Assembly: GCA_903861125.1 (NCBI GenBank)
Contig: CAIOTF010000039.1
Location: 62,001 to 126,000 of the forward strand
Length of the DNA: 64,000 nt
Direction of reading: 5' to 3'
Origin: an uncultured Ignavibacteriota bacterium
GTDB taxonomy: Bacteria > Bacteroidota > Ignavibacteria > UBA10030 > UBA8401
Below the pieces are notes generated by a model. The model did not search any database. It was not told the DNA's origin and saw nothing but the letters and a program-made list of their open reading frames with translations. Position numbers and translations under genes: made by a program. Shown here one piece after another: positions 18,180 to 27,140 of the stretch. Within the stretch, counting starts at the first letter, position 1. Every line of letters begins with the position of its first letter.

Positions 18180-18866
18180 ATGAAAAAATATATTCATTTG
18201 TTTATTCTTATCCTGCCACTGCTCTTCACGGCATGCGATGAGGAACTGCCGCCGCAAAATAATCCGGAGAATTTGTTTATCAGTTCGGCTGCGTCCCAAT
18301 ACCAATATGTCTCCGATAGCAAACCGACGCAGTCATCGATCGATGTATTTATTGTGTATAAGAATCTTTATGACGAGACGCTCGATGATTTTGCATCGAT
18401 GAAAGGGACCATCAAGATTGAGTGGCTAGCGCTGCCGGAAGAACGTGGGGCCTTCAATCCTGTTCGCACGGACCAGTTGACGATTGATAATCTTTTTCAC
18501 GCTAACGGATATAGTTTCTCAACAAACAGACTCGCCATCGATCCGAACGATTCAATCGTCTTACGATATCGGTGGAATCTTAAAACGGATGACAGCACAA
18601 GTCTTCTCTGGCAGGTGAAATATTCCACCGATCATGATTGTATGGTGAATGCGAATGCACAGAACGATCCCGGGTTCCGGTACGTTTCGGCAAAGCAGCA
18701 GTTTCGTGTGACGGCTTCGTTTACAATATATCAGCGTGGCGGAGTCGTTGTTACATCTCCGCAGCAATTTTCTTCCTGCTGGATCGCGCCGCACTACGGC
18801 GAACGTTCACCGTGCAATCAACCGAATCCGTTCAATCCCTGCAGCATCATATCTACTGCGCAATAA
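18180..18866 (+). CDS. lipoprotein of unknown function, paralogue of the 23766 gene
   Basis: A 228-residue secreted lipoprotein. The leader ends in LPLLFTAC with the lipobox Cys near 18, then DEELPPQNNPENL. No known domain is recognised. It is clearly related along its length to the product of 23766-24467: both have E-x-LP near the mature start, a DETL-[ED]-D segment, LA/LTVDPNDS-[IV]-VL, a W-NLK-x-[ND]DST motif, and a C-terminal Cys cluster (SSCW, SPC, NPC here). It is the first gene of an operon with a large exported protein, an Ig-repeat lipoprotein and a TonB receptor, which points to a surface role. Confidence 0.8.
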   Translation: MKKYIHLFILILPLLFTACDEELPPQNNPENLFISSAASQYQYVSDSKPTQSSIDVFIVYKNLYDETLDDFASMKGTIKIEWLALPEERGAFNPVRTDQLTIDNLFHANGYSFSTNRLAIDPNDSIVLRYRWNLKTDDSTSLLWQVKYSTDHDCMVNANAQNDPGFRYVSAKQQFRVTASFTIYQRGGVVVTSPQQFSSCWIAPHYGERSPCNQPNPFNPCSIISTAQ

Positions 18867-18873
18867 TTCTTCA

Positions 18874-21800
18874 ATGAGAAAAATATCCGCTGTCATATTC
18901 TTGTTGTTCGCATGGTATTCCATCGTGGTATCGCAGCGTACCGTACCGAATAGCGGCGTCTTTTGGGCACCGATGACGATCAATAATGTTACGGCATGGT
19001 ATTCTTCCGACGGCAAACAGGAAGCATCGAATTCAACATTGAAAATTGTCGGTGTTTCATATCCAAGAAACACAGTATCGACCGTATATACATCAGGATT
19101 TTTATTCGGTGGCGATAGGATTGATACAGGGAATGCGAAAACATTCGTGAACGGCGGATATTATTCTTCAACACTGCGGCAAGGTTCGATTCTTGGACTC
19201 CAAACCGGATTGGCTGAGAATTATCTCGCACCGCAATTGAGAATATGGAGAATCAGAAAAGATTATACAACAGCGGATCTTCGCCGGGATGCGGCTGAAA
19301 CATACGGCATCATGGAAAGCAGCGTAAGTGTGATGGATATCCAGCGGCTCCGTACAGAGTATAAAAAAGATTGGAAAGAATGGCCCGGTGCTTCCGGCGC
19401 TCCGTACTATGATGCAAATAAAAACGGCATCTATGATCCAAAGTTCATGTATAATGAATTTGGAGTGGAGGTTCCGGACACTACGTCGGATTCGCCAGGT
19501 GTAGCGGATGCTGATCAGGTAATTTGGTATGTGTGTAATGATCTTGGAGGAAATTCACCCTGGGGCACGGCGAGCATAGGTATGGAAATGCAGGTGACCG
19601 TTTGGGGATTCAACACATCAGGAGCATTGGCAAATACTCTTTTCCGGAGATGTCGATTGATCTATAAAGGGACCTCTTCAAGCAAACCATTCAATACATT
19701 GGCGAATATGTATGTTGGTATTTGGTCATCTGTTGATCTCGGCAGATCGTCGGATAATCTCGCAGGATCGGATTCAATTCTTGGGCTGGGTTATGTTTAC
19801 AACTCAAAGACGCTTGACGCTGAATATTTAAAATACAATATCATTCCTCCCGCGGTCGGATTCGACATACTTCAAGGGCCGGTCGTTAAAGGGACCGTTA
19901 ATGATTCAGCACTCTTCAATTTTTCGTACAAAAAAAGTTTAAAGAATCTTTCGGTAACGTCGGTAACGTATACAGGTCAGTCGAACCTTCCGTTCAGTCT
20001 CGGTGCAAACGGAGTTTCACAGGTATATCATTCACTTCAAGGGTATCCGACTCGGGATAATATTGTGCGGACAGATCCGGTAACACAGCAGATGACAAAA
20101 TTTTGGGCAACGGGAGATCCTGTGTCGCGAGTTGGATGGGTCGATGGTGTGTATGAACCCGCCGGATCAAGAGAATTATGTATCTCTTCGGGACCGTTCT
20201 CCATGGCTCTTGGAGATACGCAGGAAATCGTTACAGCATTAATCGCCGCCGAATCACCCGACCGGCTTGGAAGCGTTAACGTGCTGAAATATTATGATAA
20301 AATTTCCCAGAATTCATATCAAAAATTAATAATTCCCGCACCTGCTCTTCCGAAAACAAATGCAACACTTGCCGAATTCGACAAGAGAGTGTTGATCGAA
20401 TGGGAAAAAGATACAGCCCGCGTCAATCAGACAGAACGCTTTTCGTCGCGCGAATATCTCTTTGAAGGATATAATCTCTATCAATTACCAACCGTTTCAT
20501 CACCCCAGTACTTGTGGAAGAAAATTGCAACCTACGATCTGAAGAATGAAGTTACACAAATTGTGCAGGAAGATATCAATGCGTCCACCGGAAGAGTTGA
20601 ACTGCAGGCAAAACAAGAAGGAACGAATTCCGGAATTATACGGTATGTAGTGTTGACGGAAGATGCATTGAGAAATTTTTCATTGGTGAACGGACAGCAA
20701 TACTATTTTGCGCTGACCTCATATGCATATACACCCGATCAGAATGCGTTGCTGAGGATGATCGAAAGTGAGCCCCAGATATTGCCGGCAATTCCTCATC
20801 GATCGAATCCGGAAACGATACTTGCATATTCACTCGGCGATTCATTGACCGGTCTCGGAGAGAATATTATCGGGAATAACGACGGCCGTGTTGGAGCGAG
20901 AATACTCGATCCGTATTCGGTTACGGGAGGGGTGTACGATTTTTGGTTCGGGCTTTCCGGGGCAAGTTCAACGTGGACCATGGTAAAGAATGTTTCAGGT
21001 TCGGATTATGCAACCCTAAAAACTAAGATGAGCAGTGGTGAAATTGCTTTTGCACGGTCTGTTCAGCAGCCGACATCGACGGGAACGGCTTCATTGACGA
21101 TCAACGATGCGTTGGATAAGATCACATTCTCCGTGGAAGCAAATACCAATTCCATCGTCACATCCATAGAGATCGGATGGGGACCGAAAACACAGGAAGG
21201 TCCCACGGTAAAGACATTATCTGTTAACAGCAAGACAGCCTCCGGTGTCTGGACTTCCGCGGATGCCGTGCAGCCTCTTACCGAAGCAACCTTGAGGGAT
21301 CTTGCCGCAGGTTTTCTCTATGTCATCGTTAAGTCTACGGCGTATCCCAAAGGGGAGATACGCGGACAGTTGTTCGACGGTGTCATTCCAAGAACAAATC
21401 TTCCTCCTCCGGATCTTGCAACAAGTTCACGCTCAGTTTTTTCTTTTACAGAAAACCGTTTTCCGTTTGAAGGCATATCCCTGTACGTTTCTCCGGCTCC
21501 GATCGGTTTTAAGTCCGGCGAACAAATCGTACCGTCTCGGTCTAATGTTGTGAATGAAACAAACAAGGAAGGGACGTATTCCCTTGTCGGTCCCGGAATT
21601 GCATGGGGCGGATACAATCCGTCTGAGTCCGTCATCGAATTTCGTTTTACGAATGATACTAATTGGGCAATCGTGAACGCCCGCATTCCCGCCGAAACAA
21701 AATTCATCCGCGTTCCGTTTCAGATCTTTCAGGATTCAGTGCGCGTGTGGCCGGTCATCGGTAATGCGATTGCCACTGACTCATTGTGGGACATAAAAGG

Positions 21801-22443
21801 GAATTCATTTGTTAATGGCAAACCGACATTTGATAACATCGTCGGCATTGTTGGCAAATCAGACGGCGGCGGAAATGACATTTCTTACAACACCTTGACA
21901 CGTAACGGCTCGCTTCCTTCCGGTAATGCGATGCGGGGGCGATTGATTAACGGAGTAAATCACATTGCGAAGAATATTGTTTTTGTAAACGAGAAAGATG
22001 ACGGCCGTCCCCCGGCCGATGGTACGATTATCCGGCTGGTACCGTACAAGTCGATAAAATACGGAGACATCAAACGTGTTGTCGTGCGCTCTGTGCAGAC
22101 CAATAATAAAGAAGCCGCACGGCAGCAACTGCAAAGCATCAATGTATTCCCGAATCCGTACTATGGTGTGAATCTTTACGAAAACACTTCAGAAAACAGA
22201 TTTGTAACGTTTTCACATTTACCGGAAAAAGTTACGTTAAGGATTTTTAGTATTGCCGGAACACATGTGCGCACACTGAGAAAAGATGATCCCGCTCAGT
22301 TCTTTCGGTGGAATCTGCGAAACGAAAAAGGTTTCTTCGTTGCCAGCGGTTTATACATTGTTTATATTGACATGGGGGCAATTGGTGTACGGACATTGAA
22401 ACTTGCCGTTATTATGGAAGACCAGCATTTGAATGCATTTTAA
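18874..22443 (+). CDS. large exported protein with a CHRD-like domain and a C-terminal sorting/FlgD-like domain
   Basis: 1189 residues from ATG 18874, chosen because it gives a clean signal peptide (MRKISAVIFLLFAWYSIVVS) seven bases after the preceding stop; the frame extends further upstream only by overlapping that gene. A Ca-binding-like DANKNGIYDP loop lies near residue 170. Residues 720-835 match the CHRD domain pattern, ending in YVIVKSTAYPKGEIRGQLF. The last 100 residues (from INVFPNPYYG at 1088) form a FlgD/T9SS-type terminal beta domain ending in ASGLYIVYIDMG. It is probably secreted and held on the cell surface. Specific function unknown. Confidence 0.8.
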   Translation: MRKISAVIFLLFAWYSIVVSQRTVPNSGVFWAPMTINNVTAWYSSDGKQEASNSTLKIVGVSYPRNTVSTVYTSGFLFGGDRIDTGNAKTFVNGGYYSSTLRQGSILGLQTGLAENYLAPQLRIWRIRKDYTTADLRRDAAETYGIMESSVSVMDIQRLRTEYKKDWKEWPGASGAPYYDANKNGIYDPKFMYNEFGVEVPDTTSDSPGVADADQVIWYVCNDLGGNSPWGTASIGMEMQVTVWGFNTSGALANTLFRRCRLIYKGTSSSKPFNTLANMYVGIWSSVDLGRSSDNLAGSDSILGLGYVYNSKTLDAEYLKYNIIPPAVGFDILQGPVVKGTVNDSALFNFSYKKSLKNLSVTSVTYTGQSNLPFSLGANGVSQVYHSLQGYPTRDNIVRTDPVTQQMTKFWATGDPVSRVGWVDGVYEPAGSRELCISSGPFSMALGDTQEIVTALIAAESPDRLGSVNVLKYYDKISQNSYQKLIIPAPALPKTNATLAEFDKRVLIEWEKDTARVNQTERFSSREYLFEGYNLYQLPTVSSPQYLWKKIATYDLKNEVTQIVQEDINASTGRVELQAKQEGTNSGIIRYVVLTEDALRNFSLVNGQQYYFALTSYAYTPDQNALLRMIESEPQILPAIPHRSNPETILAYSLGDSLTGLGENIIGNNDGRVGARILDPYSVTGGVYDFWFGLSGASSTWTMVKNVSGSDYATLKTKMSSGEIAFARSVQQPTSTGTASLTINDALDKITFSVEANTNSIVTSIEIGWGPKTQEGPTVKTLSVNSKTASGVWTSADAVQPLTEATLRDLAAGFLYVIVKSTAYPKGEIRGQLFDGVIPRTNLPPPDLATSSRSVFSFTENRFPFEGISLYVSPAPIGFKSGEQIVPSRSNVVNETNKEGTYSLVGPGIAWGGYNPSESVIEFRFTNDTNWAIVNARIPAETKFIRVPFQIFQDSVRVWPVIGNAIATDSLWDIKGNSFVNGKPTFDNIVGIVGKSDGGGNDISYNTLTRNGSLPSGNAMRGRLINGVNHIAKNIVFVNEKDDGRPPADGTIIRLVPYKSIKYGDIKRVVVRSVQTNNKEAARQQLQSINVFPNPYYGVNLYENTSENRFVTFSHLPEKVTLRIFSIAGTHVRTLRKDDPAQFFRWNLRNEKGFFVASGLYIVYIDMGAIGVRTLKLAVIMEDQHLNAF

Positions 22444-22452
22444 TTGGATAGT

Positions 22453-23766
22453 ATGAAATTTTTTACAATAATTTTCATTTTGTGTATTTTCGCAAGCGTC
22501 AGTTCAATTTCGTGCATTGACCGTGATACCATTGCCGGAACAGGAAAAGAGGAACCGGACAGGATATCCATTGTGAGTGGAGGGTATCAGTCCGGAATTG
22601 TAAATATAAAACTCCCAAACCCTTTAAAAGTACGAGTGCTTGCACTCAACGGCAGACCGGTGCGCGGTATCAACGTAGAGTTCTCCGTTGAAAACAACAA
22701 TGCAAGTTTTTCTGATACTATTGCTGTTACGGATGGCGACGGATATGCACAGACGTATGTTACATTAGGTGCCAAAGCGGATTCGGTACGGATCAATGCA
22801 TCTGTGTACGGATTAAAAGGTTCGCCGGTAAAATTTTCATTATCGGCCTCGTCGTCAAGCGCTACAAAAATAGAATTGGAAAGCGGCAATAATCAAATTG
22901 GCACTGTTGGTAGTGCATTGTCTTTGCCGCTTGTGATCAAAGTCTCGGACTCGTACGGGAATATGGTGCCGAACGTTCCCGTGTATTTTACTTCGTCCAA
23001 CGGAAAGTTGCAGCCCTCGGTTGTTCTTACGGATTCGTTAGGGATATCATCAAGTGTATGGACTCTCGATACTCTTGTCGGCAGCAAAACAGCGCAGGCG
23101 TATGTTCCTTCCGTCACAAATGGCACCATTGGTTTTTCTGCAAAGGCAAATTCATTATCGATCCCTGCTGTATTCCAATATGTATCGAGTGATACAATGC
23201 ACTCACTGCAGGGGGTAACAATAAATTCTCTGTTGCAGGTAAAAGTTTTGGATAAATACAAGAACCCTCTGTATTTGCCATATGCAAACCCGCCTCATGG
23301 TATTTCAGTAAAATTCTCTCTCGAAAAAGGGGAGGGCGAAGTTTTCCCTGCCTCTTCTTTTACGGGAAGCAATGGCATTGCTGCAGCCGGTGTGACTATA
23401 GCGTATAACGATTCTCTTATTAGGATCAAATCTGATGTAGGGAATAATTTTCCTCCGCTGTACTTTACGATATTTGCATACAAGTATCTTCAGATAGATT
23501 CATTAATGAGTAGCGGAGGGATTGTCACCCTCTTCTGGCAGAAAAACCTAAATCCGAATTTTGCAAACTATACCGTGCAGCGATGCGGCAATTATACATT
23601 CGACAATACAACCATTGATGTGAAGATCATCACCGATGAGAATATCACACTTGTAAATGATGCCGGGGCGGCCGTGGGCACCTCTCCGTTTTACAGGATC
23701 AAAGTGAATTACACGAATGGTTTTTATTTTTATTCCAATATCCGTGATATCAAAGTAAATCCTTAA
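22453..23766 (+). CDS. lipoprotein with three invasin-like Ig repeats
   Basis: 437 residues from ATG 22453; a TTG three codons earlier is less likely. The leader ends in SVSSISC with the lipobox Cys at about 22. Three bacterial Ig-like (Big_1/invasin) repeats are visible at about 55-125, 145-220 and 250-330, each with the pattern VKV-D-GxPV-x-x-V-F and a later TDxxG turn (VTDGDGYAQTYV, LTDSLGISSSVW, TGSNGIAAAGV). The final 90 residues resemble a fibronectin-type strand set (VTLFWQKNLNPNFANYTVQR). It probably projects from the outer membrane. It overlaps the next gene by one base. Confidence 0.8.
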   Translation: MKFFTIIFILCIFASVSSISCIDRDTIAGTGKEEPDRISIVSGGYQSGIVNIKLPNPLKVRVLALNGRPVRGINVEFSVENNNASFSDTIAVTDGDGYAQTYVTLGAKADSVRINASVYGLKGSPVKFSLSASSSSATKIELESGNNQIGTVGSALSLPLVIKVSDSYGNMVPNVPVYFTSSNGKLQPSVVLTDSLGISSSVWTLDTLVGSKTAQAYVPSVTNGTIGFSAKANSLSIPAVFQYVSSDTMHSLQGVTINSLLQVKVLDKYKNPLYLPYANPPHGISVKFSLEKGEGEVFPASSFTGSNGIAAAGVTIAYNDSLIRIKSDVGNNFPPLYFTIFAYKYLQIDSLMSSGGIVTLFWQKNLNPNFANYTVQRCGNYTFDNTTIDVKIITDENITLVNDAGAAVGTSPFYRIKVNYTNGFYFYSNIRDIKVNP

Positions 23767-24467
23767 TGGCTTGTAAAGTCAGAACATATTTACGGTATGT
23801 ACTTTTTGCATTGGCTCTTTCTTGTTTCGGAGCGTGTAACGAAACCTTGCCAGTGCGTGACGATGTGACGAACCTTGTAACGACGTCGATACGGTCTTCG
23901 TACGAGACAACGTCGCATTCAAGTGCGACCGGGCAAATAAGGTTGTTCATCACCATGGTAAACGGGACCGACGAGACGCTGGAAGACGTTGCACAGATTT
24001 CGGGTGCAATGGAAATAACGTGGCTGGTGCCGAAAGATATCCAACCGATGGTCGATATCTCTCGGTCAATAAAACTAAGCTCAAATAATATTTTTTATGC
24101 ACGACGGTTCAACAGACTGTCTAACAGGTTAACGGTTGACCCGAATGATTCGGTGGTCTTGTCGGTTGTATGGAATTTAAAATCGAACGACAGCACGTAT
24201 CTGCTGAAATATTTTCCTGTCGTAGAAGATCAAAAATGCAATGTCTCTACATCCGGATCCATCGGTCCAAGAAGGATTACTCTGCCGCAGCATTTTTCAG
24301 TGAAAGCAAGCATGCGTTTATTCGATAAATTATCGGTCTTTTATGCTCAGGAAATTTCTATTAAACATTGTATCATGGTTGGTCACAATGGAGAAGCAAA
24401 TGCTTATCCCCGTCCTCCGTGTACGGATTTCACTCAATTCGATCCGTGTTACGAGATAGGACAATGA
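23766..24467 (+). CDS. lipoprotein of unknown function, paralogue of the 18180 gene
   Basis: 233 residues with a leader ending in ALSCFGAC (Cys near 24) and then NETLPVRDDVTNLV. It shares motifs and order with the lipoprotein at 18180: DETLEDVAQISGAMEITWL, LTVDPNDSVVL, WNLKSNDSTYLL, and a C-terminal CTDFTQFDPC. ATG 23766 overlaps the stop of the Ig lipoprotein (TAATG). It lies directly before the TonB-dependent receptor. Whether it interacts with that receptor, as SusD-like lipoproteins do, is untested; it has no SusD-type TPR fold visible. Confidence 0.8.
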   Translation: MACKVRTYLRYVLFALALSCFGACNETLPVRDDVTNLVTTSIRSSYETTSHSSATGQIRLFITMVNGTDETLEDVAQISGAMEITWLVPKDIQPMVDISRSIKLSSNNIFYARRFNRLSNRLTVDPNDSVVLSVVWNLKSNDSTYLLKYFPVVEDQKCNVSTSGSIGPRRITLPQHFSVKASMRLFDKLSVFYAQEISIKHCIMVGHNGEANAYPRPPCTDFTQFDPCYEIGQ

Positions 24468-24471
24468 ACGT

Positions 24472-26997
24472 ATGAAAATTATTATAGCGGTCATCATGCT
24501 TCTTGTTCTCTCTCTTCCCGTCACCGCCGGTGTTTCCGGCATTGTTGAGGGAAAGGTTACCGATGCGTCGACGAAGGAAAATATTATTTCCGTAACGATC
24601 CAAATCGTAGGAACTAATCTCGGAACAGTTTCAAACATCGACGGGTATTACGTTATCCGGAATATCCGTGCCGGTGTCTATGATGTTAAATTTTCTCTTC
24701 TCGGATACAAAAGTGTCATCATGAAAAGTGTTGCAGTCAATGCCGACATGCGCACGCGTTTGGATGTTGCCATGACGCAATCAACCGTGGAACTTGGAGC
24801 TGTGGAGATTGTTTCACAGAAGCCGCTCATTCAAAAGGACCAACCGTCGACCGCGTTTTCCATCAGCGAAATAAAACTTGAAAAGCTCCCGGTCACAACG
24901 TTCCAGGATGTGCTGTCGCTGCAGCCCGGAGTGACGCTGGAAGGAAATGTCCGCGGCGGTAAAACCAATGAAGTGATCTATCTTATCGACGGAATCCCCG
25001 TGCAGGATTTTGTCGGTGGCGGATTGGGTACCGAACTGCCTAAGAGTGCGGTTGGCGGGATGACCATTTACACCGGAGGATTCGAAGCGGAATACGGGAA
25101 TGCAATGTCTGCCGTGATCAACGTGATCACAAAAGGGGGACAGAACATTCATAATGTTGGATTGCGTTTTGAAAAAGACAATTGGGTTCCGTCGAAATGG
25201 AATAAACAGACCGATCAATTGAATGAACTGGAAGTGAGCGTGAGCGGTCCGGTAATTCCCGGTGACCTGTTCTATCTCAGTGCGTTAACGCTCCGTGCGT
25301 CAAACACCCGGTGGTGGCAGGATATGAATAATTTTTTCAATTCGCCGAACAACAAAGAAGCCAGCGGTATGTCGAAATTGGATTACATCATATCACCATC
25401 GGTTCATGTGACTGCTCAGGGAATTTATTCCTACCGCAATTGGCGTGATTATGAATTTAGCTGGCGGTATAATCTCGGCGGCCTTCCCGAGCGGACGAAG
25501 CGTTCCATCCGCGGCGTTGTTTCGCTCTCCCACACGTTGTCCGATAAGTCTGCCTACACTCTTAGTTTCACTCATTTCTATCTGCAGAATAGATTCGGCG
25601 AATCTGCAAAACAGGATCTGGAGATTACGCCGTACCAGTACGATATCTTTCTGCGGTATGTGAAGAGCGGAAATAAAAGCTGGTGGGCCAATGTTCAACA
25701 GTTGATGCAGACGGTGAAGAGTGATTTCTCATCCCAATTGGATGAATCGCAGTTTTTCAAGGCCGGCTTTGAAATGAATTTCTACGATATTTTTTACGAC
25801 CTTGTAAAGTTCGAACCTCAGCGTACATATTTCGGTAAGCCGATCGAAAATGCACCGCTGCTGAATTTCAGCAATCAGTACGAATATTTTCCCCGCTCAG
25901 GCAGTGCCTACATTCAAGATAAGATCCGCTTCGCTCTCGATGGTTCAATTCTCAGTTTCGGTCTGCGGTGGGATTTTCTTGATCCGCGTGCCGAACGGCC
26001 TGTCGTTGAATTCATTCCCAGCAGCAGCACCGAGTTCAAGCAGAAGATCGTTGGTTATAAAAAGACAACAATGAAACAGCAGTTCAGTCCGCGCATTGCG
26101 TTCGCTGCACCAATGGGGCCGGACAATATGTTCTTCTTGAACTTCGGATATTATTTTCAATATCCGCTGTTTGAATATCTTTATACCGGCATCAATCCTC
26201 CCCAGATTCAAAGCGGAGCTCGCAGTGTGCTTACGGGGAATCCCGATCTTGATCCCGAAAAGACCATTGCATGGGAGATCGGATATAAACATGCGGTAAC
26301 GGATCATTATGTCGGTTCGGTCACGTATTTCAAAAAAAATGTTAAGAATCAGATTGACTCTAAGACTCTGATTCCGTTTGACAGCAAGGCCGGCGGTGAT
26401 TATGGATTTGCTCAATACGTGAACAATGCTGAAGCGGAAGCCGAAGGAATCGAGTTTATCCTGAGCCGCGAACGGGACGAAATGCTGTCTGGCAGCATCT
26501 CATACACATATATGATGACCGAAGGGACGAGTGAGGTTGCAAATCAATCCATCAACCTTGCTCAATGGGGTTTTCCGATCCGCGCAACTTCATTCCCGTT
26601 AAGCTGGGACCAACGTCATTCCGTTAAACTCGATCTGGAAACAAAACTTCCTTACAACATTGTAATGAATGGAATTGTTTGGTTCAATTCTCCGAAACCG
26701 TACACATATTTCCCCACGCGCGACGGATTTTCCCCGGTCGATTCAGCGAAGGATTTTGTGCCGAATAATGCACGCATGAAGAATGTTTTGTTCACCAATA
26801 TCAAATTTTCCCGCGAATTTACATTTGACAATCTTCAAGATTGTACAATCATTCTCTATCTTGACGCTCGGAATGTCTTGAATACAAAGAATGTCAAATG
26901 GGTCGATTCCAATGGAAGGATCGGTGGGGAACTTTCTGATCCAAGCGCGTATTATGAATTACGCAGGGTAAAAGCGGGGTGTTCCGTCACATTCTAG
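24472..26997 (+). CDS. TonB-dependent outer-membrane receptor with carboxypeptidase-regulatory domain
   Basis: 841 residues. The signal peptide is at 1-20 and a CarboxypepD_reg-like beta sandwich at 23-105 (VEGKVTDASTKENI, GTNLGTVSNIDGYYVIRNI). The plug lies at about 115-225 (LPVTTFQDVLSLQPGV, EVIYLIDGIPV, GGFEAEYGNAMSAVINVIT), followed by a 22-strand-type barrel ending in the aromatic residue Phe (CSVTF). The upstream lipoproteins and exported protein are tightly spaced, so this is probably one operon. The ligand is unknown and no iron- or B12-specific feature is visible. Confidence 0.88.
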   Translation: MKIIIAVIMLLVLSLPVTAGVSGIVEGKVTDASTKENIISVTIQIVGTNLGTVSNIDGYYVIRNIRAGVYDVKFSLLGYKSVIMKSVAVNADMRTRLDVAMTQSTVELGAVEIVSQKPLIQKDQPSTAFSISEIKLEKLPVTTFQDVLSLQPGVTLEGNVRGGKTNEVIYLIDGIPVQDFVGGGLGTELPKSAVGGMTIYTGGFEAEYGNAMSAVINVITKGGQNIHNVGLRFEKDNWVPSKWNKQTDQLNELEVSVSGPVIPGDLFYLSALTLRASNTRWWQDMNNFFNSPNNKEASGMSKLDYIISPSVHVTAQGIYSYRNWRDYEFSWRYNLGGLPERTKRSIRGVVSLSHTLSDKSAYTLSFTHFYLQNRFGESAKQDLEITPYQYDIFLRYVKSGNKSWWANVQQLMQTVKSDFSSQLDESQFFKAGFEMNFYDIFYDLVKFEPQRTYFGKPIENAPLLNFSNQYEYFPRSGSAYIQDKIRFALDGSILSFGLRWDFLDPRAERPVVEFIPSSSTEFKQKIVGYKKTTMKQQFSPRIAFAAPMGPDNMFFLNFGYYFQYPLFEYLYTGINPPQIQSGARSVLTGNPDLDPEKTIAWEIGYKHAVTDHYVGSVTYFKKNVKNQIDSKTLIPFDSKAGGDYGFAQYVNNAEAEAEGIEFILSRERDEMLSGSISYTYMMTEGTSEVANQSINLAQWGFPIRATSFPLSWDQRHSVKLDLETKLPYNIVMNGIVWFNSPKPYTYFPTRDGFSPVDSAKDFVPNNARMKNVLFTNIKFSREFTFDNLQDCTIILYLDARNVLNTKNVKWVDSNGRIGGELSDPSAYYELRRVKAGCSVTF

Positions 26998-27140
26998 TGC
27001 ACGATTACTTGCATTTCGCGACATTTTCTTGTTTCTTGCTTCAGTATGTGAACAATATCATCGATTTATATCCGTCTTTCTCCTTATATTTCACAATTAA
27101 TTACCTTACAACAATGAGAGCAGATTTCAGGAGCATTCTT

